From: Microvirga aerophila
GTDB lineage: Bacteria > Pseudomonadota > Alphaproteobacteria > Rhizobiales > Beijerinckiaceae
Assembly (NCBI RefSeq): GCF_003332305.1
Contig: NZ_QOIO01000052.1
Span: 1-40,602 of the forward strand
Direction: 5' to 3'
DNA length: 40,602 nt
Position 1 is the stretch's first letter. Every line of letters starts with the position of its first letter. The position numbers and the translations under genes are program-made. Under the pieces are notes generated by a model. That model saw only the letters and a list, made by a program, of their open reading frames with translations. It made no database searches and was not told the origin of the DNA. Below, in pieces: positions 1-6,448 of this stretch.

Positions 1-90
1 CGGTTCCAGGTCAGGCTTCAGCACCTTCCTGGAATCATAGAGGCCTCGGCCACTCAACCCTTTTCGGGACGGGCTCTAAGAGGGAACTGC

Positions 91-507
91 ATGAAACGTT
101 TTGCGGTGCTGTGTGCCGTCACAGGTGTAGTGGCAGTGCACAGTTCGGCAAACGCATCCGACATCGAGTTGCGCTGTACTGGATGGTACTACCCGAGCAT
201 AGAAGAGAGCCTCGAACCCGACAGACAAGCCATTCCTGCTGCTGCCAAGGCTAACTTCACCTTTACCACGAGAGAGGTCATGTTCCTCTTGGAACAGCCG
301 CCCGGACTGACCGCGTTCAATGGCGTATTCCCAATGGATCTTGCAGACCAGACTTCGCTTGGGTTCCGTGGCGGCGACAAGACTGGCCTTTTTAGCAAGC
401 GACCGGAAGTTGTCGGCTTCTTTAGCCGAACGGATGGAGCCGCCTTTGTAATGTCAGAGCCAGAAATATTGGACCTCAAGTGCTCCTCTGCGGGGCAATT
501 ATTTTGA
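91..507 (+). CDS. Hypothetical exported protein, 138 residues
   Basis: No family recognised. The protein starts with a basic-hydrophobic stretch (MKRFAVLCAVTGVVAVHSS) and a likely signal peptidase site after SSANA, so it is probably periplasmic or secreted. Two cysteines remain in the mature part, one near the N terminus (LRCTGW) and one near the C terminus (LKCSS), which could form a disulfide. The ATG is preceded by a purine-rich ribosome site (AGAGGGAAC) six bases upstream, which supports the start. It is the only plus-strand gene in the element, and it faces the end of the minus-strand gene train, so it may be a cargo gene. Base composition is less GC-rich than most of the window. Confidence 0.6.
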   Translation: MKRFAVLCAVTGVVAVHSSANASDIELRCTGWYYPSIEESLEPDRQAIPAAAKANFTFTTREVMFLLEQPPGLTAFNGVFPMDLADQTSLGFRGGDKTGLFSKRPEVVGFFSRTDGAAFVMSEPEILDLKCSSAGQLF

Positions 508-614
508 TGCGCCAATTACTCCACCGTCTCCCTGAGATGATCAGCACTGTGGCACTCCTGAAGGTACTTCACATCCTCTCAGATTGAGGCATCAGCAGGC
601 GGCAAGCTGGCAAC

Positions 615-857
615 TTAGATTATCCGCTTCATCAATTCGGCCCCGCTCTTGCAATCCTCTGACGCCTCGATGATCAGAGCCGTTGCCTCGTCCCCATTCG
701 CCCGGGCTGCCGCGGCTGCCATCTCAGTACCCCCGCTTTCCCGGATCTCCTGGCGCAGGAAAGCTAACAACTGATCGTCGGTCATGTTGCTGACCTCGCC
801 GAAGGGGTTCCGCCGCTTCTCGATCCGCTGAAGCCTGGTGACTGTCGATTGCCTCAT
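615..857 (-). CDS. Small hypothetical protein, last gene of the element operon
   Basis: An 80-residue, mostly helical, charged protein with no recognised family. The N terminus has a basic helix with a leucine/isoleucine heptad-like pattern (VTRLQRIEKRR), followed by MTDDQLLAFLRQEI. It overlaps the upstream gene by four bases, which implies translational coupling, and it is the last gene before a roughly 100-base gap. Similar short RLxxIE helices occur in the two genes before it, suggesting related or interacting products. Function is unknown. Confidence 0.6.
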   Translation of the reverse strand: MRQSTVTRLQRIEKRRNPFGEVSNMTDDQLLAFLRQEIRESGGTEMAAAAARANGDEATALIIEASEDCKSGAELMKRII

Positions 858-1039
858 GCGTCACCCCCGCAATAGAGCGCCTGCCATTCCTCTTCCGTCA
901 GGATCGGGGACAGAGTAGTTGCTCCGCCCAGATCGCTCTCCAACTCTTCGAGAGGACAGTCGCTGACGTCGTATTGGATCGCCTCTTGGTGATCTGTCTG
1001 CTCAAGGCGGATGATGCGGCGTCGGATATCCTTGCTCAT
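854..1039 (-). CDS. Small hypothetical protein, 61 residues
   Basis: Short acidic protein with a basic N-terminal helix (MSKDIRRRIIRLEQTD) and a C-terminal segment LTEEEWQALYCGG. No family recognised. Its start codon overlaps the stop of the DUF5681 gene by four bases and its stop overlaps the start of the next gene by four bases, so the three are almost certainly one translationally coupled unit. The RxxRLE helix resembles those in the neighbouring small genes. The tight coupling is the main reason to accept so short a frame. Confidence 0.6.
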   Translation of the reverse strand: MSKDIRRRIIRLEQTDHQEAIQYDVSDCPLEELESDLGGATTLSPILTEEEWQALYCGGDA

Positions 1040-1497
1040 ACGGTACCTCTCTCGGTTTCAAGCTGTGACAGTCGCTTGTCGATGTCGTGGATCTCAAAGG
1101 CTCGGGTGAAGCCTTCAACCAGTTTGGCCATCTCACCGGCTTCCATGGGCGTCAGCTCGCCGGATGCCACGGCTTCAGTAATGGCGGCAGTTGCTCTCAC
1201 AGCGTCAGCCGGCGTCTCTAGCTTCGGCAGGGCAAAGTTCACCGGCCGGTCACGCCTTGGTGGCAGAAGCCTGTCCAGAACAAGCCGCATAGCAGTTGCA
1301 TCGCCCTCCTTTGCCATCTCGATCGCCTTGCGGGTCAGGGCCTCTGCCTCGCCGTCGAGCAGGGCTTCCATGGCAAGGGTTGCCCTGTTGCGAGAGCCTT
1401 GAGGGCGACCGGAGTTGCCGGGCTGGAAGCGCCTGCCCTCCGGAACCTTCTTCCGCGTATTGCCCGCGTTTTTTCGGGGTGACTTGGCGTCCGTCAT
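1036..1497 (-). CDS. DUF5681 domain protein
   Basis: The N-terminal half carries the hallmark of DUF5681: a basic lead-in, then RRFQPGNSGRPQGSRNR, then a helical segment ending RLVLDRLLPPRRDRPV. DUF5681 genes are frequent in alphaproteobacterial prophages and islands, often near packaging genes, but no biochemical role is established. The C-terminal half is helical and ends with a coil-like HDIDKRLSQLETERG. I place the start at the ATG at 1497, one base after the stop of the preceding small gene. An in-frame ATG at 1512 would add five residues. It overlaps the downstream gene by four bases. A role in DNA recognition or packaging is inference only. Confidence 0.75.
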   Translation of the reverse strand: MTDAKSPRKNAGNTRKKVPEGRRFQPGNSGRPQGSRNRATLAMEALLDGEAEALTRKAIEMAKEGDATAMRLVLDRLLPPRRDRPVNFALPKLETPADAVRATAAITEAVASGELTPMEAGEMAKLVEGFTRAFEIHDIDKRLSQLETERGTV

Positions 1498-1498
1498 G

Positions 1499-1726
1499 TC
1501 AGCTCTTCGCACTCAGGTGATCCGAATAGGTGAAAGGTGCGGCCATCGGAGAGGCTGGCACCGGATACAAGCGTTCGGGATGTTCAATAGCACGGAGCCA
1601 GCCAGCACACCCCAAAGCCAGAGTTGTGAGGGTTATCGGGACATTCGACAGATGTGCCGCTTCTGGTCCTTGCCCCCTTCGACCCCCGATAAGATCAGTA
1701 AGAAGATAAGAAGGAGAGCTACGCAT
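1499..1726 (-). CDS. Small hypothetical protein with a hydrophobic segment
   Basis: A 75-residue frame fitted exactly between the ATPase gene and the DUF5681 gene. The start ATG at 1726 overlaps the last codons of the ATPase gene and has a GGAGGG ribosome site nine bases upstream. The stop falls one base before the DUF5681 start. The middle has a moderately hydrophobic stretch (VPITLTTLALGCAGWL) that might be a membrane segment. No family recognised. Its first codons lie within the left arm of the nested palindrome at 1684-1789, so it could be a by-product of that structure. The spacing and ribosome site argue that it is translated. Confidence 0.45.
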   Translation of the reverse strand: MRSSPSYLLTDLIGGRRGQGPEAAHLSNVPITLTTLALGCAGWLRAIEHPERLYPVPASPMAAPFTYSDHLSAKS

Positions 1727-1789
1727 TGTGGCTGCCCTCCGCGTCCTCATCCTCCCCGCTTCTTATCTTCTTATCGTTCTTATGGGGGG
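1684..1789. repeat. Nested palindrome built from GATAAG-type repeats
   Basis: A perfect 15-bp inverted repeat, TAAGAAGATAAGAAG at 1699-1713 and its complement at 1759-1773, is flanked by an 11/12 outer inverted repeat (CCCCCGATAAGA at 1684-1695, TCTTATGGGGGG at 1778-1789). Within each arm the core ATAAGA-like unit recurs about three times, and another GATAAGATC copy lies at 1804-1812. The structure overlaps the 3' end of the RepA-like ATPase gene. Iteron clusters next to a replication ATPase are typical of origins, so this is a candidate origin or regulator-binding site. An alternative is a transcription attenuator. Confidence 0.6.
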
Positions 1790-2834
1790 TAGAAGCATGA
1801 GCCTCGATAAGATCGGTTCGGCTGGGGTGGATGTAGCGGCCTCGTTTCGCTTTCAGCACCTCGCCAGCCTTGGCCATCTTGTAGAGGAGCTGATCGATGT
1901 TGTTCCGGTCGGCTCCGGTTGCGATGGAGATCTCGCGCGGTCCCATCGGCTCATCGGCGTCGTTCAGAACTTCGAGAATGGCGGATCGTTCGTCCGTCCG
2001 CCGCACCTCCGAGGCCTGCCCAAGAACGAACCACCGGCAATCGCCCTTGTTGAACTCGACCGCGCTCTCGATCTCCTCGATGTCACGCCCGCGCCCGTAA
2101 ATAGTGGCTCCATTGCTGTCCCGGTCGAGAACAATGGTGGTGTCAGCGGCGCCGGACAGCCCCAGGGTGCCACTTACCTTCTCGAACGGGTCCACGTCAC
2201 TGCCACCCTTGCGGGTGTGATGCACGACGATGATCGCCACACGGTATTCAGACGCCAGAGCCTGCAAGCCTTTGATGGCGTGGTAATCAGCTTCATACAT
2301 ATTCTCGGCGGCGCCACGCACCGGCTTGAACATGGCCAGCACGTCCACGATCACGAGACGCGGATGACGAACGCTCCTGATCCAATCGCGGATCGCATCG
2401 ATGCCGCCCTCGTTCGCCCGTGGGCAGTCGGTGGCATAGTGAAAGTTCTCAGGCCAGTCTTCGAGCGGTCCGAGAACCTTGTCCATGCGCTTTTGCAGCC
2501 GGCGCTCGTTGTCCTCCAGGGCGAGGTAGAGCACATCGCCCTGCTCACAGAGCACACCGCCCAGGCAGGCCTCACCCATGGCCACGGAGAGGCCCATTTC
2601 AAGCACAAGCCAGGACTTGCCCAGCTTTGGGCGGCCTGCCAGCAATGTGCAGCCCTCCGCGATATAGCCGGGCACCACGTACTTGAGTGGCTCAAAGTGC
2701 TTCTGCCGCAGCCGGTAGGCGGACGAGAACCGGGCCTTGGCCGAAGGCTCGGCCCGGCTTGGGGTCCAGTCCTCCAAGTCCACAGGGCCGAGGTCGATGT
2801 CGGCGAACGGATCATCCTTAAGCGGCGCATTCAT
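1719..2834 (-). CDS. RepA-like AAA ATPase (hexameric helicase type) with C-terminal winged helix
   Basis: A 371-residue P-loop ATPase of the RepA/AAA_25 type found on plasmids, phages and islands. Walker A is AGRPKLGKSW near residue 70, Walker B is RLVIVDVLAMF near residue 165, and VAIIVVHHTRKGG follows, as in RecA-fold hexameric helicases. The C-terminal 90 residues form a predicted winged helix (MGPREISIATGADRNNIDQL). It probably unwinds or primes the element DNA during replication. I choose the ATG at 2834 because GGAGGGG lies just upstream; the ATG at 2846 is itself part of that ribosome site. The gene overlaps the end of the preceding small gene, and its own 3' end contains the nested palindrome. 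Confidence 0.8.
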   Translation of the reverse strand: MNAPLKDDPFADIDLGPVDLEDWTPSRAEPSAKARFSSAYRLRQKHFEPLKYVVPGYIAEGCTLLAGRPKLGKSWLVLEMGLSVAMGEACLGGVLCEQGDVLYLALEDNERRLQKRMDKVLGPLEDWPENFHYATDCPRANEGGIDAIRDWIRSVRHPRLVIVDVLAMFKPVRGAAENMYEADYHAIKGLQALASEYRVAIIVVHHTRKGGSDVDPFEKVSGTLGLSGAADTTIVLDRDSNGATIYGRGRDIEEIESAVEFNKGDCRWFVLGQASEVRRTDERSAILEVLNDADEPMGPREISIATGADRNNIDQLLYKMAKAGEVLKAKRGRYIHPSRTDLIEAHASTPHKNDKKIRSGEDEDAEGSHNA

Positions 2835-3108
2835 CGGCCCCTCCATGTTTCTCGGTTTTCAGGTCTGCGAGGGTGCCGAGGGCAGCGCGGGTATAGGCCG
2901 CCAGCCGGCGCATGGCATAGTCGAGGCCGGCGTCGTCGCCGGTGGCTGCGTAAGTCTCGCCGATCTCCGCTTGGATGCGAGCCATGCCGAGCATCTCGGC
3001 GATGAACTCCCGGTAGGCTTCCGGTGTCCCATGGGAGACGTGATGCTGCGATGTGCTCATAGAGCACCTCGTGGCTGACGAAGGAGCAGGGCTGGTAGGC
3101 TTAGACAT
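2818..3108 (-). CDS. Small helical hypothetical protein, 96 residues
   Basis: No recognised family. After a low-complexity N terminus, the protein is helical from about residue 27 to 85 (PEAYREFIAEMLGMARIQAE, then DYAMRRLAAYTRAALGTL). A strong ribosome site (AGGAGGTGG) lies five bases before the ATG at 3108, inside the 3' end of the interrupted small gene upstream. An in-frame ATG at 3060 could be an alternative start. The 3' end overlaps the ATPase start, consistent with coupled expression. It may be an accessory protein of the replication ATPase, by position only. Confidence 0.6.
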   Translation of the reverse strand: MSKPTSPAPSSATRCSMSTSQHHVSHGTPEAYREFIAEMLGMARIQAEIGETYAATGDDAGLDYAMRRLAAYTRAALGTLADLKTEKHGGADECAA

Positions 3109-3298
3109 TCGCCACCTCCTGACCGAAGCCGGAGAGTTCGCAGATGACGGCGGCTACTGCTGCCTATACGCGTGCCCGACGCATAACCGCTCGGACGGCA
3201 GGGTTGGTGACGGGAGAATTATGCTGGGCCCAAGCGAAGAGATCAGGATGGGCCAGAACGGATTGGCGCTTAGAGCGCTTTGCGCTAGATATAGCCAT
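3101..3298 (-). pseudogene. Small element gene interrupted by an in-frame amber codon
   Basis: From the ATG at 3298 the frame reads MAISSAKRSKRQSVLAHPDL and continues with good protein character for 44 codons to a TAG at 3164-3166. The same frame then continues with coding-like AAVAAVICELSGFGQEVANV to a TAA at 3101-3103, which overlaps the ATG of the next gene. One base change (TCG to TAG, serine to stop) would explain the break. The overlap with the downstream start suggests the ancestral gene ended at 3101. The first 44 residues might still be made. An in-frame ATG at 3382 would extend the N terminus. Confidence 0.5.
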
Positions 3299-3318
3299 AT
3301 TGACGAAAGTCCTTTGGA

Positions 3319-3363
3319 AGCCCCCTGCGCATGACTTGGCGGTCCCAGCGCTCGGGGCTTTTT
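3319..3363 (+). terminator. Possible intrinsic terminator on the plus strand
   Basis: AGCCCC (3319-3324) pairs with GGGGCT (3354-3359) and is followed by five T (3359-3363). GCGC blocks inside could extend the pairing. The T tract favours plus-strand termination, yet the flanking genes are on the minus strand, so it would stop an antisense transcript. On the minus strand it is only a hairpin after the AlpA gene. Confidence 0.3.
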
Positions 3364-3378
3364 CGTGTGGGGAGGGGT

Positions 3379-3588
3379 TCACGCGGCGGCTGCGGCGCTA
3401 TCAGAGGTCGAGCGGCGCTGAAGGTTGGCCAGCCACTCCCTCACAGTCGGGACATGGTAGCGGACCGATTTGCCGATCTTCGTGAAGGGGGGAGTATCGC
3501 CGGTCAGGCGGCGCTTATTCCAGGTGCTGGCGCTGATGCCGGTGATCTCGGCCAGCTTGCGAGTGTCTACATACTCGTTGGGGCTCAT
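3379..3588 (-). CDS. AlpA-type helix-turn-helix excisionase/regulator
   Basis: A 69-residue DNA-binding protein with the MerR/AlpA-like winged helix found in phage excisionases and island regulators. YVDTRKLAEITGISASTWNK covers the recognition helices, and PPFTKIGKSVRYHVPTVREW matches the wing and the conserved VRY...V..W ending. The C terminus is an alanine run. Such proteins bend att-site DNA with the integrase or activate integrase transcription. I take the ATG at 3588 because AAGCGGA lies about seven bases upstream; the ATG at 3594 has almost no spacing. The leader is strongly structured (3589-3634), and tandem decamers lie further upstream. Confidence 0.8.
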   Translation of the reverse strand: MSPNEYVDTRKLAEITGISASTWNKRRLTGDTPPFTKIGKSVRYHVPTVREWLANLQRRSTSDSAAAAA

Positions 3589-3634
3589 GGTCATTTCCGC
3601 TTGAAGGAAACACCCGGTCGTGCCGGGAATGACC
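3589..3634 (-). promoter_or_regulatory. Leader hairpin covering the excisionase ribosome site
   Basis: GGTCATT (3589-3595) and AATGACC (3628-3634) are perfect inverted repeats. Inside them CCCGG (3613-3617) and CCGGG (3623-3627) form a second stem with a TCGTG loop. On the minus-strand transcript the structure directly precedes the AlpA start, and its distal arm contains the ribosome site. It could limit translation, or the DNA palindrome could be an operator. Confidence 0.4.
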
Positions 3635-3672
3635 AGAGAATGAGAGCGCTCGGGCCCTGGATAGAAGTCAGT

Positions 3673-3699
3673 GAATTGGAGCGAATTGGAGCGAATTAA
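3673..3699. repeat. Tandem decamer repeat upstream of the excisionase gene
   Basis: GAATTGGAGC occurs twice head to tail (3673-3682, 3683-3692), followed by a partial copy GAATTAA. The array lies about 85 bases upstream of the AlpA start and touches the stop codon of the preceding gene. One-turn spacing (10 bp) suggests a protein-binding site on one face of the helix. Confidence 0.5.
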
Positions 3700-4430
3700 T
3701 CCAGCTTTGTGTAGGTGTCCGCGTACCGCTTACGTAGACGGGTCAATTTGCTTTCCTCAGAGCCAAGACCGGGAGCGTTTGAGACTACCATGCCGGCCGC
3801 GGCTGAAATCGAGCGCGCTGCCCCCGTCTCAATGAGCCTATGCATCTCAGCGACCAAGGGCTGATCATCTGAGCCTAGTGAAACAGCCCCGCGCTTCCTT
3901 TTGGCTTTCGGATTGGAAGGGACTGTCTGATGCTCTACTACCGATGAGTGGTCGGAGTTGAACAAAGCGATTATTGCGGCCTCTTCGACAAAGAGATACC
4001 GCCGGGTTTTTGGACTGTCCTCTAGAAAGACATACCCCTGCGAAAGGATTATCTCGCCGCCTGGGGCCCGTAGACCTTCGCCGTTTATATGCTCGATTTG
4101 GCCTCTCTCATTGATGAAATGAGCTTTCATTGCTCCTTCGGCAATCAAACCTCTGAACAGAAGTATAGCTTCGCCATAGTCATTCAGGCGGACCCTCGTT
4201 GAGGGATCTGAAGCACGCGCTTTCTCATCTACATAGTATAAAATGTGGTCCTCTATGAATTCCGGAGATAACTGATTTGTCGCAATCTTGTCCCAAACCT
4301 CCCCCTCTCCAGGCAACATTTTCTCTGGTGTCCATCGACTTGGGTAGCGGTACTGAACTATCAGGAGCACCGCATCAATAATCCAGACATAGCCAGGTGG
4401 TATGTAAATTTGTCCCATCGCACCGCACAT
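3696..4430 (-). CDS. Hypothetical protein of the element, 244 residues
   Basis: No family recognised. The N-terminal half (IYIPPGYVWIIDAV, then a region rich in acidic and aromatic residues) looks like a soluble domain. A low-complexity linker around residues 165-190 (KAKRKRGAVSLGSDDQ) leads to a helical C-terminal segment (VAEMHRLIETGAARSISAAA) ending in a basic tail with LTRLRKRYADTY. That C-terminal pattern is similar in style to DNA-binding segments in other island proteins, but this is inference. The gene is visibly richer in A+T than the chromosomal genes, a sign of foreign origin. It lies between integrase and AlpA. The ATG at 4418 is an alternative start; neither has a clear ribosome site. 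Confidence 0.6.
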   Translation of the reverse strand: MCGAMGQIYIPPGYVWIIDAVLLIVQYRYPSRWTPEKMLPGEGEVWDKIATNQLSPEFIEDHILYYVDEKARASDPSTRVRLNDYGEAILLFRGLIAEGAMKAHFINERGQIEHINGEGLRAPGGEIILSQGYVFLEDSPKTRRYLFVEEAAIIALFNSDHSSVVEHQTVPSNPKAKRKRGAVSLGSDDQPLVAEMHRLIETGAARSISAAAGMVVSNAPGLGSEESKLTRLRKRYADTYTKLD

Positions 4431-4453
4431 GCGTTATCCGCACTATGGAAAAT

Positions 4454-4509
4454 GCACACGGCAGCCCCGGTGCGGTCGGGGTTTTCGGCTGGCCGGCCTA
4501 GCCGTGTGC
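4454..4509 (-). terminator. Large nested inverted repeat after the integrase gene
   Basis: GCACACGGC (4454-4462) and GCCGTGTGC (4501-4509) are perfect 9-bp inverted repeats enclosing a second CCCCG/CGGGG pair (4465-4469, 4477-4481). The structure starts 12 bases after the integrase stop on the minus strand and is followed there by ATTTTCC. It probably acts as the integrase terminator or shields the downstream gene. Confidence 0.5.
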
Positions 4510-4520
4510 GTCTCTGAAAC

Positions 4521-5819
4521 TCAGCTCTCGCCTGTCTGTCCTTTGATAGGAATAACAGGCGCTTTAGGTCTGCCGTCGAGGGCGGCAGAGATCGCGTCCC
4601 CAATTTTGTTTGATGCTCGGCGCAGCGGATCGGCGTCCAAGTGCGCATAGCGAGCCGTTGTCGCTGATTGGGTATGCCCAAGTAGTTTGCCGATAATTGG
4701 AAGACCCATGCCAGAGCCGGCGCCAAAGCTGGCATGGGTATGTCGAAGGTCATGAAGGCGAACGCCGTTTAGGCCTGCCCGTGTTGAGACGGCGGCCCAT
4801 GGCCTCTTGAGATCGGCCCGAGGTTTATTGGGATCATCACCAGGAAGGACGTACCGGGATGTTCTCGCTAGCCCTTCAAGGATCGAAAGGGCGGGGGCGT
4901 TCAGGATGATGGTCTTCCGGCCTGTCTTGGAGTCAGGGAGGAGAAGCAACCCACGTTCGAAGTCCACGTATTCCCATCTTAAGTGCAGGATCTCTCGAAG
5001 GCGGGCGCCAGTCAGTAGGAGCAAGCGGATCGCCGCCACAGCCTCGGTACTCACCTTCACGCGGCGGTTGTCATCCTTCGGGGCGTGCTTCGATTTTTTG
5101 TTTGGGTCCGGCTCCCATGGCAGGCCGATTGTCTCAGCGTCCCGCAGAGCCTCCCCTATGCGTTCGATTTCGTAAGACGATAGGAACCGCTCGCGCCGCT
5201 TCTCCTGATATTTTTCGATCCGGGAAGCAGGGTTAAAAGCCTCTGGCACATAGCCGTGGGTCGAGCCCCAGGAGAACATCGAACTGGCAACAGCAAGCAC
5301 CCGATTTGCAATAGCCGGCTTACTGAAGAGCTTCCCATGAAGGCGGGATATATCGGAGCGGGCAATTGCACCAGCCTTCCTCTGGCCAAGTTCAGGCAGA
5401 AGATAGGCGTTTATGACGTGCTCGTAGCTCTCTACCGTCTTGGGCTTCCGCTTCTTCTTGACGTGATCCGCTACGAAGGCTTTTGCCAGATCAGAGAGGC
5501 TAGCAGCTGCCCGCTCCTGGGCAATAGCATCGGCTGGATCTTCGCCATTTGCTGCGGAACCCAAGATTTCTTTGGCCCTCCGTCGGGCGTCATCAGGGGT
5601 TAGTGCGCCATATCGCCCAATGCTGACAAATCGCTTTGGAGCCTTTCTCCCTCCTGCCCCTGGTCGATACCTCACAATGAATGATTTGATTCCAGACGGC
5701 TCAACTCGGAGGCCAAATCCCTTTAGCTCGCTATCCCACACCTCATAGCGCGCGGCTGCTGGCTGAGCAGCATCAACCGTTCGCTTTGTGAGCTTGATCG
5801 CGACCTTGTCTTTTGCCAT
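4521..5819 (-). CDS. Tyrosine-type site-specific integrase
   Basis: A 432-residue P4-type integrase, the usual length. It catalyses recombination between the element and the tRNA-Thr target. Residues 8-95 match the DUF4102 arm-binding domain (KLTKRTVDAAQ, GFGLRVEPSG), followed by a core-binding SAM-like domain (TVESYEHVINAYLLPELG). The catalytic domain has all expected residues: Arg in LLTGARLREIL, Lys in DSKTGRKT, His/Arg in LHDLRHTHASF, His in LLGHTQSATTARY and the nucleophile Tyr in ARYAHLD. Nothing is truncated, so it should be active. It lies about 155 bases from the tRNA fragment, with short GTGACCAC repeats between. The start ATG at 5819 fits the normal N terminus of the family. Confidence 0.92.
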   Translation of the reverse strand: MAKDKVAIKLTKRTVDAAQPAAARYEVWDSELKGFGLRVEPSGIKSFIVRYRPGAGGRKAPKRFVSIGRYGALTPDDARRRAKEILGSAANGEDPADAIAQERAAASLSDLAKAFVADHVKKKRKPKTVESYEHVINAYLLPELGQRKAGAIARSDISRLHGKLFSKPAIANRVLAVASSMFSWGSTHGYVPEAFNPASRIEKYQEKRRERFLSSYEIERIGEALRDAETIGLPWEPDPNKKSKHAPKDDNRRVKVSTEAVAAIRLLLLTGARLREILHLRWEYVDFERGLLLLPDSKTGRKTIILNAPALSILEGLARTSRYVLPGDDPNKPRADLKRPWAAVSTRAGLNGVRLHDLRHTHASFGAGSGMGLPIIGKLLGHTQSATTARYAHLDADPLRRASNKIGDAISAALDGRPKAPVIPIKGQTGES

Positions 5820-5821
5820 CC

Positions 5822-5860
5822 GTGGTCACTTCAGTGCGCGGTGACCACCGGGTGACCACC
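5822..5860. repeat. Three GTGACCAC repeats between integrase and att site
   Basis: GTGACCAC occurs at 5841-5848 and 5852-5859 in direct orientation (as GGTGACCACC, 11 bp apart) and inverted at 5822-5829, four bases upstream of the integrase start codon. Their place between int and att is where arm-type integrase or regulator sites lie. Binding would also overlap the integrase ribosome region and allow autoregulation. Confidence 0.5.
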
Positions 5861-5973
5861 GAATAAGGAAACTGGCGGAAATGCCAGAACAAATCAGACG
5901 ATATAAACCATTGAAACGCAACGGAACGGGGTGTCTACAAGAAACATCAGGATACACCCAGAAATTACCGCCT

Positions 5974-6023
5974 TCTCATTCGTAATGAGGGGGTCGGGGG
6001 TTCGAATCCCTCTTGCGGCACCA
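5974..6023 (+). other. Element/chromosome junction (att site): 3' fragment of tRNA-Thr(CGU)
   Basis: The sequence holds an anticodon arm with loop TTCGTAA (anticodon CGT), a variable region, a T arm with GGTTCGAATCC and the acceptor strand TTGCGGC plus ACCA. The complementary 5' acceptor strand and D arm are absent upstream, where element DNA begins. This is the displaced 3' end left when an element enters the 3' half of a tRNA gene. An intact tRNA-Thr is expected at the left end of the element, outside the window. The exact crossover cannot be set without the other end. Confidence 0.75.
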
Positions 6024-6125
6024 TTCCTTCCCTTGAGGAACAGGGCATTGCGAGTGACCGGCAACCGCCGGTACGGTGTCATGGACCGGAGAGCATGGCG
6101 GCAGAAATGCCGCCCTGTCCAGGTT

Positions 6126-6201
<76 letters not shown>

Positions 6202-6225
6202 ACCTGGTCTGACGAAACGGGGCGT

Positions 6226-6300
6226 GCGGGTGTAGCTCAGGGGTAGAGCACAACCTTGCCAAGGTTGGGGTCGAGGGTTCGAATCCCTTCGCCCGCTCCA
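6226..6300 (+). tRNA. tRNA-Gly (anticodon GCC)
   Basis: Acceptor strands GCGGGTG (6226-6232) and CGCCCGC (6290-6296) pair; the discriminator is T and CCA is encoded. The anticodon loop is TTGCCAA and the T arm contains GGTTCGAATCC. It lies 24 bases after tRNA-Ala and is probably cotranscribed with it. Confidence 0.95.
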
Positions 6301-6448
6301 GTTTCCAAATGGCAGTCTTACTGCTAGTCCGAACTTCCCAGAAGTCGCGAATCTTTCAAGCTCGGCGTCCGGCATCTGGTAGCTCGTGACACCATCTAGT
6401 TAAGCGTCTTGTCGGACAGCGTCGGTGTTCATGTTTCGACGAGGCGGG

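Larger units (their letters stand above)
1..6023. mobile_element. Right part of an integrative element inserted in a tRNA-Thr gene
   Basis: The segment runs from the window start to a tRNA-Thr 3' fragment at 5974-6023. It carries a tyrosine integrase next to that fragment, an AlpA-type regulator, a RepA-like AAA ATPase, a DUF5681 gene and a train of small overlapping minus-strand genes, several without recognisable family. Part of it (about 3700-4430) looks richer in A+T than the chromosome to the right. No capsid, portal, tail, relaxase or type IV secretion gene is visible, so it may be a satellite-like island, an integrative mobilisable element or the end of a larger prophage. The left end is outside the window. 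Confidence 0.75.

Noticed and set aside
1728..3005. A 425-codon plus-strand frame opposite the RepA-like ATPase
   Set aside because: Antisense to a protein with clear Walker motifs and coupled ribosome sites.
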